From NCBI GenBank assembly GCA_902761585.1, contig CACWKX010000016.1, forward strand, positions 32,013-96,012: a stretch of DNA of 64,000 nucleotides, written 5' to 3'. Both the position numbers and the translations under genes were made by a program. A model generated the notes under the pieces. That model made no database searches and was not told where the DNA came from. It worked only from the letters and a program-made list of their open reading frames with translations. The DNA is from an uncultured Lachnospiraceae bacterium. GTDB lineage: Bacteria; Bacillota; Clostridia; Lachnospirales; Lachnospiraceae. Of this stretch, positions 45,564 to 53,247 are shown piece after piece (the stretch's first letter is position 1; every line of letters starts with the position of its first letter).

Positions 45564-45830
45564 ATGAGAATCTGGGCGAAGGAATGGCAGAACAGCCATC
45601 TGCTGCGAGATCTGACCATAGAGGATACAAGTGACGAAACACGCACGCACAAGGTCTTCCACGCCATCGACGAGATCTGCGAGAAATTCGACCTTCAGCA
45701 CCCGATCTGGCTCGACTCCACGATCCGTGATTTCCAGCGGCATGCAAGATGCCGGTTCGGCAAGGATGCCTTCACCGAAGAAGTCCCCTTCGACTACCTG
45801 GAGATCCAGGTGCTGGAGGAGGATCACTAA
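45564..45830 (+). CDS. small conserved-looking hypothetical protein, 88 aa
   Basis: The product starts MRIWAKEWQNSHLLRDLTIED and ends FDYLEIQVLEEDH. It is acidic with a regular hydrophobic pattern, no signal peptide and no TM helix, and contains RHARCRFGKDAF. AAAGGAG lies 7-8 nt before the ATG; an upstream extension of the frame has no support. I do not recognise the family, although the composition and ribosome site indicate a real cytoplasmic protein. It lies 109 nt after the serine hydrolase gene and may be co-transcribed with it. Confidence 0.75.
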   Translation: MRIWAKEWQNSHLLRDLTIEDTSDETRTHKVFHAIDEICEKFDLQHPIWLDSTIRDFQRHARCRFGKDAFTEEVPFDYLEIQVLEEDH

Positions 45831-45905
45831 GGCAATGCAAAACGATCGCCAGGAGTCATGATATGCAAGCAAGCTTACAACATGGTTTCTGGCTCGCCGC
45901 CTTTA

Positions 45906-45941
45906 TAAAAAGCGCCGCCGCAAACTTCGCGGTGGCGCTTT
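45906..45941 (-). terminator. mtnN terminator
   Basis: Perfect 13-bp stem AAAGCGCCGCCGC (45909-45921) with GCGGTGGCGCTTT (45929-45941, one G-U). The minus-strand end is TTTTTATAAAG. It lies 86 nt after the mtnN stop. Confidence 0.88.
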
Positions 45942-46026
45942 CGCCGTTCCATGTTCTCTTCATGTCCATCTGCAAGGCACATTTCTCCAGCTGCATGTGC
46001 TTTTCCTGCAGAAATCGTTCCTTCGC

Positions 46027-46731
46027 TTACTGTGCGAGGTCGCTCATCAGCGCTTCTACAAGCCGTACGCTGTGCTCCGCAGCCTTCTTCTCGAAGGTCG
46101 CGTAATCGACATACGCGGAGTTATCCGCTTTGTCCGAGATCGCCCGAACGATGATGAACGGAACATCATTCAGGTACGCCGCCTGCGCAATTCCGGCTCC
46201 CTCCATCTCGGTGCACCAGCCGTGGAAGGCCTTGATGATCTGATCCTTCTGCTCCTGGCTGGAGACGAACTGGTCGCCGCTGCAGATTCTGCCGCGCCAC
46301 ACCGTGATATCCGGGTTCACGCGATTGCAGGCTGCCTTCGCCTTCTCCGCGAACGTCTCGTCTGCCGGAAATGAAAAAACCTTCATCTGTGGAATCTGCC
46401 CGAGTGCGTACCCGAACTCCACGGCATTGACATCATGGTGAACGACATCAGTCGAGATGACGATGTCGCCGATGTTAATCTCAGCATTCAGAGATCCTCC
46501 GACGCCTGTGTTAATGATTCCGTCCACACCAAAATCATCGATCAGAATCTGAGTGCAGACAGCCGCATTGACCTTGCAGATCCCGGAACGGACAACCACA
46601 ACCGGCATCCCGTTCAGAACGCCCTCGTGAAACTCCATCCCGGCCTTCTTCACAACCCGGCCGACTTCCATGTCCTTCTTCAGTGTCTCGACCTCGACTT
46701 CCATCGCGCCGATGATGCCAATCTTCTTCAC
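46027..46731 (-). CDS. mtnN: 5'-methylthioadenosine/S-adenosylhomocysteine nucleosidase
   Basis: A 234-residue cytoplasmic enzyme that cleaves the N-glycosidic bond of MTA and SAH, recycling SAM by-products. Family blocks are KKIGIIGAMEVEVE at the N terminus, GIINTGVGGSLN near 72, DVVHHDVNA, and CTEMEGAGIAQAAY near 170 with the ribose-binding ME pair; ISDKAD carries the catalytic Asp. A GTG start at 46731 is chosen: AGGGAGAG lies 6 nt before it and homology starts there. The frame stays open for 68 codons upstream through a low-complexity repeat tract, which is not typical of the family. deoD lies upstream. Confidence 0.94.
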   Translation of the reverse strand: MKKIGIIGAMEVEVETLKKDMEVGRVVKKAGMEFHEGVLNGMPVVVVRSGICKVNAAVCTQILIDDFGVDGIINTGVGGSLNAEINIGDIVISTDVVHHDVNAVEFGYALGQIPQMKVFSFPADETFAEKAKAACNRVNPDITVWRGRICSGDQFVSSQEQKDQIIKAFHGWCTEMEGAGIAQAAYLNDVPFIIVRAISDKADNSAYVDYATFEKKAAEHSVRLVEALMSDLAQ

Positions 46732-46810
46732 TTGCTCTCTCCCTTGCCTGCTTTTTATTTTCTGCTCTTCTTGCCAGCGTGCAGCTTCGTTTTCCTGCCC
46801 GCCCCTCCTT

Positions 46811-46996
46811 GTTTCCTGCGTGCTTCCGTTCTGTTCTCTCTGCAGCTTTGCCAGCGCAGATTGCCCGCTCACCCTTGCTATTTCCTGCGTGCCTCCGCTC
46901 CGTTCACTCTGCCTGCTGTGCTCTGTTTTCCGCACGCTTCTGCTCTGTTCTCTCTGTCCGCTGCGCTCTCTGTTTCCTGCGGGCCGACCTGCTTGC
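46811..46996 (-). repeat. degenerate tandem repeats between deoD and mtnN
   Basis: A unit like TTTCCTGCGTGCYTCCG followed by a CTGTTCTCTCTGC-like stretch recurs at about 46811, 46880, 46925 and 46971 (+ strand), with spacings of 69, 45 and 46 bp. The tract separates two purine-salvage genes. Confidence 0.6.
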
Positions 46997-47740
46997 TTAC
47001 TCGGATACCTCTGTACGCACAGCTGTCTTCAGTGCGATTTCCATCATCTCGTGGAAGGAATCGCGGATCTCCTCCGGACTGAGATGCTCGCCGGAGAAAA
47101 CATGATCGGATATGGACAGGACGCTCAGTGCCTTCTTATGGTCTGCCATCGCAGTCAGATAAAGCCCCGCCGTCTCCATTTCAACCGCCATCAGTCCGAC
47201 TGCCTTCGCTTTCTCGTTGACCTTCATGGCTGCGTTCGGATAGTAGAAGAAATCACTCGTGTAGACCGAGCCGACGGATGTGCGGACGCCCATCTCCTCC
47301 GCCATATCCCAGGCTGTCTTCAGCATGCCCCAGTCAGCGGTCGGTGCCACATGCCCCGGCAGATCGATGGCATCGGAGTAAGCCGAGTTTGTCGTCGCAC
47401 TCATCGCCAGCAGCACGTCGCGGCACTTCACAGAGTCGGCAATTCCGCCTGCGGATCCAATCCGTATGATCGCCTCAACCCCATAGAAGGAGAAAAGCTC
47501 ATGCGCATACAGCGTCAGGGACGGAATGCCCATGCCGGAGCCCATGACAGAAACCTCTTTGCCCTCAAACAAGCCGGTGTATCCCAGCATTCCACGGACA
47601 TCATTGAACAGTACCGGATTCTCCAGATAATGCTCAGCGACATACTTCGCGCGGAGCGGATCACCCGGCATCAGCACAACCTTTGCTACATGCGTGCCAT
47701 CCTTTACATCGATACACGCAGAAGGAGAAACCATTCCCAT
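46997..47740 (-). CDS. deoD: purine-nucleoside phosphorylase, DeoD type
   Basis: A 247-residue cytoplasmic enzyme that phosphorolyses purine (deoxy)nucleosides. The phosphate-binding VVLMPGDPLRAKYVAE is near residues 20-35, GSGMGIPSLTLYAHELF near 68, IRIGSAGGIADSVK near 92, and VEMETAGLY near 180; SISDHV carries the catalytic Asp. The hexameric bacterial type is indicated. The upstream ribosome site is modest (AAAGGCAGG). With mtnN directly downstream, adenine and other bases from MTA/SAH and nucleosides can be salvaged. Confidence 0.96.
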   Translation of the reverse strand: MGMVSPSACIDVKDGTHVAKVVLMPGDPLRAKYVAEHYLENPVLFNDVRGMLGYTGLFEGKEVSVMGSGMGIPSLTLYAHELFSFYGVEAIIRIGSAGGIADSVKCRDVLLAMSATTNSAYSDAIDLPGHVAPTADWGMLKTAWDMAEEMGVRTSVGSVYTSDFFYYPNAAMKVNEKAKAVGLMAVEMETAGLYLTAMADHKKALSVLSISDHVFSGEHLSPEEIRDSFHEMMEIALKTAVRTEVSE

Positions 47741-47870
47741 ACGATACCTGCCTTTCCATACAACTGTCCATCAAGATCGCTATGGCCTTCATTATAACGG
47801 CGGGAAGAGGCAAATACAAGGCAGTGAAAACAGCCTGAAAATCCCCGCATCCATTCCCCTGACACCACCC

Positions 47871-48923
47871 TCACACGTAATTCTCCAGCACATACTGTTC
47901 AAAGAATGGAAGTGCAAAACGGAGGTATCCTCTCGACGGACTTATGACAATCCCTTTTCTGATCAGTCTTTGCCTGTAAGGATTCAGTTCATTCTGCCCG
48001 ATACTCATGAATGCCTTGATGCTTTGTATACTACCATCTGGAATACTTGCAATCGCTTTTATCAGCTCCTGATCCCGCCTCGACAACTCAGACCAGATCT
48101 TTTCATATGACTGTTCCTCCAGATATTGCCTTGACAGGCGGATTGCTTTTTCGTAATCCCCCTCCGTCTCCCAGCCAAAATATCCAAGCACCTGGAACGC
48201 AAATGAGTACCCTTTTGTCAGCCTGGCATAGTCTGATGCCTCTTCCCTTGACTGTCCCAGCGTTAAAAAATAATTGTCCGCCATCGCCCCAATGTTTAAG
48301 GGCGACAGGACAATCTTCGGTGCCCGGTATAAAAAAGTCATGCTTCGTTCATTCTGCAGATCTGAAATGTTCTCATAGAGGCCAGTCATCAGAAGATAAA
48401 CTGAATACCTGGCCCGTAAAAACTGTTGAAAGGCAAATGCAAATGCCTTTATCTGATGGGAGGGCACCGCCTCGTCAATCACGAAAAGAATCTTTTTATG
48501 ATGCTTTGTCATCTGCTGAAGCATTTTTTCAAGTGCAATCTGGGGATCCGCAATTGGAACTGCCCCTTGTACCTCAAGTCCGAATCCAAGAAGAGAAAAA
48601 TTCAGTCTTGCGCTCTTGAACCAGTTTGCAAATTCATTCTCGCTGCAAAGAGCTGCCGCCGCAAACTGAATCATATCTGGATTGTTGGGGTTCATGTCCA
48701 CAATCACCCAGTCCTTGTATGTTCGAAGCCGATTCGTAATCATCGTCAGAAATACCGTTTTTCCACTTCCTCTCACGCCCGTGATCATATAAATCTGCTG
48801 AGATGGTTCTTCTGACAGAAAATTCCCCAGTACCTCCTGTGTATCTGACAACCGCTCAATGTACTCCTTCGGCTTTATACCAAACGTCAACGTATATGGA
48901 TTCACACTTACACGATCTGGCAT
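47871..48923 (-). CDS. AAA ATPase with C-terminal winged-helix-like region
   Basis: A 350-residue ATP-binding protein of the Orc/Cdc6-like or archaeal ATPase_2 group. Walker A GVRGSGKT is at 49-56 and Walker B ILFVIDEA near 144-151; a sensor-like LLMTGLYENI follows. The C-terminal 90 residues (LSRRDQELIKAIA ... NPYRQRLIRKGIVI ... LRFALPFFEQYV) look like a winged helix, so DNA binding is plausible. Such single ATPases are common in Lachnospiraceae without a known role. The gene and its upstream DNA are AT-richer than the surroundings, a sign of transfer. Five TTTACTAT repeats lie 125-185 bp before its start. Confidence 0.82.
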   Translation of the reverse strand: MPDRVSVNPYTLTFGIKPKEYIERLSDTQEVLGNFLSEEPSQQIYMITGVRGSGKTVFLTMITNRLRTYKDWVIVDMNPNNPDMIQFAAAALCSENEFANWFKSARLNFSLLGFGLEVQGAVPIADPQIALEKMLQQMTKHHKKILFVIDEAVPSHQIKAFAFAFQQFLRARYSVYLLMTGLYENISDLQNERSMTFLYRAPKIVLSPLNIGAMADNYFLTLGQSREEASDYARLTKGYSFAFQVLGYFGWETEGDYEKAIRLSRQYLEEQSYEKIWSELSRRDQELIKAIASIPDGSIQSIKAFMSIGQNELNPYRQRLIRKGIVISPSRGYLRFALPFFEQYVLENYV

Positions 48924-49046
48924 ACTGTCTCCTCCTTCCTGCCCGTGTTTTCAATCTGCTTACCTTATCCTTATCACTGGTTCTTGTTTTTGTTTTCCCT
49001 GAACCTTTTGTTGTTTATGCTCCTCTGGATACTTTCATAATTATAT

Positions 49047-49109
49047 TTTACTATTTGTTTTTACTATTATAACATACGTTTACTATTCTTTACTATATTA
49101 ATTTACTAT
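49047..49109 (+). repeat. five TTTACTAT direct repeats (iteron-like)
   Basis: Exact TTTACTAT copies begin at 49047, 49060, 49079, 49089 and 49102 (spacings 13, 19, 10, 13 bp), with a sixth variant TTTAACTAT at 49114. All face the same way. Confidence 0.85.
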
Positions 49110-49206
49110 TATATTTAACTATTTTAAATAGTCTCCGCAGCATGCCTATAGGCTCAGCATCTTTTCTCCCGATTGACATTTCCCTGCATAATCGTACAAT
49201 AAAATA

Positions 49207-49228
49207 GCTGCCGGCAAAAGCCGGCAGC
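49207..49228 (+). promoter_or_regulatory. hairpin upstream of TSCPD gene
   Basis: GCTGCCGGC-AAAA-GCCGGCAGC is a perfect 9-bp stem ending 11 nt before the GGAGG site of the TSCPD gene. It has no T-run. It could stabilise the mRNA 5' end. Confidence 0.5.
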
Positions 49229-49253
49229 AACTATGATCCGGAGGAATCACAAC

Positions 49254-49499
49254 ATGGACTATAAGACACGCGGAACCTGTTCCACCATGATTCACTTTGA
49301 CCTGGACGAGAACAAGTGCGTTCACAACCTTTCTTTCGAGGGCGGCTGCAACGGCAACCTGGGCGGCATCAGCAAGCTTGTCGAAGGTATGCCTGCGCAG
49401 AAAGTCATTGATACCCTCGAGGGGACAAGATGCGGTTTCAAGAAGACATCCTGCCCGGACCAGCTGGCGAAGGCATTGAAAGCAGCGCTTGAATCCTGA
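49254..49499 (+). CDS. TSCPD domain-containing protein
   Basis: An 81-residue protein with the TSCPD domain, a small module named for the motif near the C terminus (KKTSCPDQLAKAL at about 65-77). It also has CSTMIHFDLDENKCVHNLSFEGGCNGNLGGISKLVEG. The domain occurs as a free-standing protein and in some class II ribonucleotide reductases; its role is unknown, but Cys13, Cys24, Cys34 and Cys70 suggest a metal or redox site. GGAGG lies 9 nt before the ATG. It is divergent from the ATPase. Confidence 0.9.
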   Translation: MDYKTRGTCSTMIHFDLDENKCVHNLSFEGGCNGNLGGISKLVEGMPAQKVIDTLEGTRCGFKKTSCPDQLAKALKAALES

Positions 49500-49521
49500 A
49501 CACCGCCAAGATCAGTCTATT

Positions 49522-49549
49522 AAGATGAGGCCCTCTGCGGCCTCATCTT
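49522..49549. terminator. bidirectional terminator between convergent genes
   Basis: AAGATGAGGCC (49522-49532) pairs with GGCCTCATCTT (49539-49549). The stop codon of the small Cys protein (minus) lies in the stem. T-rich tails are short on both sides. Confidence 0.7.
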
Positions 49550-49761
49550 CTGTATTCTTCTGTAATTTCTTCGAATGTCCTTGTTCCCTCGATGTAATCC
49601 CGATAAACCAGCAGCGGATCCTGGTTATGGTAGACCGCACAGATCCCGCACATGTCACAGTCACTGATACAGCGAAAGTGTTCTTCGATATACTTCCGGC
49701 GCTCCGCAGGCGCAGACTCCCCGACCGAAGGCGCCCGCTGGCCACATGTCCCGAATATCAT
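49543..49761 (-). CDS. small Cys-rich hypothetical protein, 72 aa
   Basis: The product starts MIFGTCGQRAPSVGES and ends DYIEGTRTFEEITEEYRR. A cluster CISDCDMCGIC (residues about 31-41) resembles a metal-binding knuckle; the rest is charged and helical. There is no signal peptide or TM helix. AGAGGT lies 6 nt upstream of the ATG. I do not recognise the family; the regular C-terminal pattern and Cys cluster argue for a real gene. Its stop codon falls in the terminator shared with the convergent TSCPD gene. Confidence 0.65.
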   Translation of the reverse strand: MIFGTCGQRAPSVGESAPAERRKYIEEHFRCISDCDMCGICAVYHNQDPLLVYRDYIEGTRTFEEITEEYRR

Positions 49762-49856
49762 ATGCTTACCTCTTTACATGATCCTGTCAACTGTTAATAA
49801 ACAGGATACTTTCTTTACCAATCTGCAAAGCTGATCGCGTAGAACACCGTGTAAAT

Positions 49857-49890
49857 GAATGAAGCGGAGCCATCAGACCCCGCTTCATTT
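49857..49890 (-). terminator. pgi: pgi terminator
   Basis: AATGAAGCGG-type arm pairs with CCGCTTCATT across a short loop near 49857-49890. The minus-strand end is CATTCATTTAC, a modest T-rich tail. Confidence 0.6.
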
Positions 49891-49974
49891 ATATCAGTAT
49901 TCTGAAAATCAACCCGAATCTGGCTTGCCGTCATGCCGAATATGCCATAAGAAAGCAAGCCCGCATCTTCCGGA

Positions 49975-51555
49975 TCAGACATTCAGCAGCTTGCTGTATT
50001 CCGCCAGTGCGCCGTCTGTCTCGTGAGCAAGAACCTTCTTCGCAAGAACCTTGCCAAGCTGAACGCCTTCCTGGTCGAAGCTGTTGATGTTCCAAGTGAA
50101 GCCCTGGAACATAACCTTATTCTCGAAATGAGACAGAAGAGCACCGAGGCTCTTCGGTGTCAGCTGGTCACCGGTGATGATGCTGGACGGACGATTTCCG
50201 CTGAACCGCTTATTCGGGTTCTCATTGTCACGTCCGCATGCAAATGCGACAATCTGTGCCGCGACATTCGCGCAGAGCTTCTCCTGGCTTGTACTGCCCT
50301 CGATCTCATCGTCCATACCAGTCTGGTTGCTGCGGAAGCCGACGAACTGCATCGGGATGATGTTCTTCCCCTGGTGGAGAAGCTGGTAGAAGGAATGCTG
50401 TCCGTTCGTGCCGGGCTCCCCGAAGATGATCGGACCCGTCGGATAATTGACCGGCTCTCCGAAGCGGTTGACAGACTTTCCGCCAGATTCCATATCCAGC
50501 TGCTGCAGATGCGCCGGGAAACGGGAAAGTGCCTGAGAATACGGAAGAACCGCGGTGGTCTGGTATCCAAGCACATTTCTCTCATACACCCCGATCAGGG
50601 CATCCAGCATCTCCGGGTTCTCCAGCAGGTTCCTGTTGAGTGCCAGCTTGTCTTCCTCATGCATTCCTTCCAGAATCTCCGCAAAGACCTCCGGTCCGAA
50701 CGCCAGGGAAAGGACCGCGCCGCCGACAGCGGAGGACGAGGAATAGCGTCCGCCGATGTAGTCATCCATGAAGAAGGCTGCGAGATATCCCTCATTCTTC
50801 GCAAGCGGTGAAGTCTCGGACGTGACCGCCAGCATATGCTTTGCCGGATTCAGTCCCTCGCGGGTCAGTGCGTTCTTGACGAAAGTCTCGTTCGTCAGTG
50901 TCTCAAGGGTCGTTCCGGACTTGGACACCACGATAAACAGCGCATGCGCCAGATCGGTTGCATGCAGAACGGCTGCAGCATCATCCGGGTCCACATTGCT
51001 GATGAAGCGGGCTCTCATCTTCAGTGTCTGATGAGCCCTTGCCCAGTTTTCCAGCGCGATGTAAAGCGCTCTCGGTCCCAGATCCGATCCGCCAATTCCG
51101 ATCTGAACAACCTCTGTGAACTTTTCGCCCTTCTCGTTACTGATCTCACCGGAGTAAACCTTCTTTGCGAATGCCGCAATGCGATCCTGCTGCTCCTTAT
51201 AGAACGCACGCTTGTTCACGCCATCTGCAATGACATCGCCCTTCAGCTGTCCTCTGGTCAGCTGGTGAAGCACATGCCGCTTTTCTCCGGTATTGATGAT
51301 ATCGCCGTTCAGAAGCGACTCATACTTGTCGACAAGCTGCTGCTCATCAGCCAGCGCCGCCAGCTTCTCCAGAATGTTGTCATCCACATTCTTCGCCGCA
51401 AAGTTATAGTCCAGCCCTGCCGCCATCGGAACGTGGTATTTTCTCACACGCTCACCGCCGCTTTCTCCGACCATGGCTTTTGTCAGATCCACTTTTTCTG
51501 CTTTTTTCAGCTCCTCGAATGCCCTGGTGGTATCCAGATTGTTCCAGTTCAGCAT
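49975..51555 (-). CDS. pgi: glucose-6-phosphate isomerase
   Basis: A 526-residue cytoplasmic enzyme interconverting glucose-6-phosphate and fructose-6-phosphate. The blocks VQIGIGGSDLGPRALY (near residue 149), VSKSGTTLETLTNE, GGRYSSSSAVGGAVLSLAFG and GTNGQHSFYQLLHQG (near 396) are all present and carry the substrate phosphate and catalytic residues. AAGGAGG lies 5 nt before the ATG at 51555; the 86-codon extension upstream is unsupported. It links glycogen breakdown (glgP) to glycolysis. The upstream region holds gene remnants. Confidence 0.97.
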   Translation of the reverse strand: MLNWNNLDTTRAFEELKKAEKVDLTKAMVGESGGERVRKYHVPMAAGLDYNFAAKNVDDNILEKLAALADEQQLVDKYESLLNGDIINTGEKRHVLHQLTRGQLKGDVIADGVNKRAFYKEQQDRIAAFAKKVYSGEISNEKGEKFTEVVQIGIGGSDLGPRALYIALENWARAHQTLKMRARFISNVDPDDAAAVLHATDLAHALFIVVSKSGTTLETLTNETFVKNALTREGLNPAKHMLAVTSETSPLAKNEGYLAAFFMDDYIGGRYSSSSAVGGAVLSLAFGPEVFAEILEGMHEEDKLALNRNLLENPEMLDALIGVYERNVLGYQTTAVLPYSQALSRFPAHLQQLDMESGGKSVNRFGEPVNYPTGPIIFGEPGTNGQHSFYQLLHQGKNIIPMQFVGFRSNQTGMDDEIEGSTSQEKLCANVAAQIVAFACGRDNENPNKRFSGNRPSSIITGDQLTPKSLGALLSHFENKVMFQGFTWNINSFDQEGVQLGKVLAKKVLAHETDGALAEYSKLLNV

Positions 51556-51809
51556 AATCTCCTCCTTACCCGCCTGGCGGCAGGATTCCTTGCCGGATAT
51601 CCGGCAGTTTCTATCTCTGTGCACGCTCCGCGTCATCTTCCTGTATCCATCAGCATAACCGCCCGCAAAAAACCACCGGTTTTCGGAATGCGTCCGTTCT
51701 ATTCTATCCGCGCGATGCGTCCCCAGTATAGCACAACAGCAGCCTTCTGTGGGAACCACACCGCCGCGGCTGTGAATGAAGGCTGCTTGTTGTTTTATAT
51801 ATTGTCCGA

Positions 51810-51914
51810 TCACTTACGAAACAGACTGATCAGATCATGAATATTGAATGTCAGAATCGATCCCGGCTTTTTGAACTTCCTGCCTGTCCTTTCTTCTATA
51901 AACACTCTAAAGTT
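51810..51914 (-). pseudogene. unidentified gene remnant, C-terminal 34 codons
   Basis: A short minus-strand frame ends RTGRKFKKPGSILTF then NIHDLISLFRK and a stop. An in-frame stop precedes it and there is no ribosome site, so it looks like the tail of a deleted gene. I do not recognise the family. It lies between pgi and the collapsed ppdK. Confidence 0.35.
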
Positions 51915-51991
51915 TTATGACCCGGCGTTCTTTAATGAATGCCTGGAAATTAAGACGCTCCTGCACCCTGCCGTTCCATGCAAACGATATT

Positions 51992-52123
51992 TCACGCTTC
52001 CTTTGCCTGGATGGAAGCCTGCGCTGCCGACAGCCGCGCGATCGGCACGCGGAACGGCGAACAGGACACATAGTCCAGACCGATCCGGTCCTTTTCGAAG
52101 AACATGTAAACATACTTTTTCAC
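51992..52123 (-). pseudogene. ppdK: pyruvate, phosphate dikinase collapsed by in-frame deletions
   Basis: A 43-codon frame opens with GTG after a good GAGGAG site and reads [14 protein letters not shown] then [17 protein letters not shown] to QAKEA and stop. The first six or seven residues match the PPDK N terminus (MKKYVYLF), MFFEKDRI matches the internal TEHMFFE-DRI block, and the rest is the conserved C terminus carrying the catalytic Cys (CSPFR). About 840 residues are missing between these parts. The start, ribosome site, stop and frame are all kept. It cannot be an active dikinase. The hydroxyacid dehydrogenase lies upstream. Confidence 0.8.
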
Positions 52124-52159
52124 TTTTATTCTCCTCTCTAAACAGTCTTTTCCAGACAT

Positions 52160-52190
52160 TAAAAAGGCCGCTCTCTGTACCCGCGGCCTT
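52160..52190 (-). terminator. terminator of hydroxyacid dehydrogenase gene
   Basis: AAGGCCGC (52164-52171) pairs with GCGGCCTT (52183-52190). On the minus strand TTTTTAA follows. It separates the dehydrogenase from the collapsed ppdK. Confidence 0.85.
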
Positions 52191-52210
52191 ATGCTTCTTC
52201 CAGATTATTC

Positions 52211-53179
52211 TCACACCTTGTTTACTACATTCATGGGATTTCCATTCAGGAACGATCTTACATTTTCAACCGTCGTATCCATGATTCGCTGTCTCGCAGC
52301 CTTTGCCGCCCATGAAATGTGCGGTGTGATGATACAGTTTTTTGCCTTCAGAAGCGGATTGTCTTCCCTGATCGGTTCCGTTGAGACAACATCCAGACCA
52401 GCCGCATATACTTTCCCGCTATTGAGCGCATCTGCCAGATCCTGCTCTACAACAAGCTGCCCGCGGCTGTTATTGATGAGGATCACGCCATTCTTCATCT
52501 TTGCAATGGTATCTTTATTGATCAGTCCCTCTGTATCCGGGAACAGCGGGCAATGCAGGAAGATGACATCGGATTCTCTGAAGAGTGTCTCGCGATCTGT
52601 ATATTCAGCGACAGCCCTTCCGGCATCACTCTCAAACTTATCGTTTGCGAGGACTTTCATGCCCATTGCTCCCAGAATCCTGGCTGTCTGTTGTCCGATC
52701 CTTCCAAGGCCGATGACACCTGCAGTCTTCCCATACAGCTCGATCATCGGGTAATCCCAGAAGCACCAGTCTGCATTGCGCTCCCACTCTCCGTCATGGA
52801 CCTTCTCGCTGTGCGCCCAGTAATGAGAACAGATTTCCAGAAGGAGACCGACCGCGTACTGCCCGACAATCTGCGTTCCGTAGGTCGGAACATTCATGAC
52901 CGGAATTCCCTTCTCTCTCGCATAGTTGTAATCCACAACATTGTAGCCTGTAGCAAGAAGGGCAATTGCCTTCAGATTCGGACAGCTGTCAATTGTCTCC
53001 TTTGAAACCGGAGTCTTGTTGGTGATGACAATGTCCGCATCGCCAATCTTCTCTGCGATAACCGGGGATTCCTCGTAGGAAACCCTGTCATACACCTTCA
53101 ATTCTCCCAGTTTTTCCAGATCTCCCCAGGACAGGTCTCCCGGATTCTCGGTATAGCCATCAAGAACTACGATTTCCAT
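52211..53179 (-). CDS. D-2-hydroxyacid dehydrogenase (hydroxypyruvate/glycerate type)
   Basis: A 322-residue NAD(P)-dependent dehydrogenase, likely interconverting hydroxypyruvate and D-glycerate. The Rossmann motif GLGRIGQQ is near residue 155, with catalytic Arg in NNSRGQLV, Glu in STEPIRED and His in TPHISWA. The family has several substrates, but the glycerate kinase and shared putative operators nearby favour glycerate. It is cytoplasmic. GGAGG lies 9-10 nt before the ATG. The broken adh lies upstream on the same strand, and an RpiR-type operator lies in front of that. Confidence 0.92.
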   Translation of the reverse strand: MEIVVLDGYTENPGDLSWGDLEKLGELKVYDRVSYEESPVIAEKIGDADIVITNKTPVSKETIDSCPNLKAIALLATGYNVVDYNYAREKGIPVMNVPTYGTQIVGQYAVGLLLEICSHYWAHSEKVHDGEWERNADWCFWDYPMIELYGKTAGVIGLGRIGQQTARILGAMGMKVLANDKFESDAGRAVAEYTDRETLFRESDVIFLHCPLFPDTEGLINKDTIAKMKNGVILINNSRGQLVVEQDLADALNSGKVYAAGLDVVSTEPIREDNPLLKAKNCIITPHISWAAKAARQRIMDTTVENVRSFLNGNPMNVVNKV

Positions 53180-53247
53180 CTATGTTATCCTCCATTATTC
53201 AACACACCTGCGCTATCCCTGTCTTCCACTGATCACTGTGACACCGG

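Larger units (their letters stand above)
48924..49253. other. AT-rich divergent intergenic region
   Basis: 330 bp between the divergent ATPase and TSCPD genes. The stretch 49020-49135 is far AT-richer than the rest of the window and carries the TTTACTAT repeats. A hairpin at 49207-49228 precedes the TSCPD ribosome site. No gene is visible. Confidence 0.6.

Noticed and set aside
49020..49135. AT-rich repeats as the chromosomal replication origin
   Set aside because: No dnaA/dnaN genes or DnaA boxes are visible nearby; the repeats belong better with the ATPase gene.
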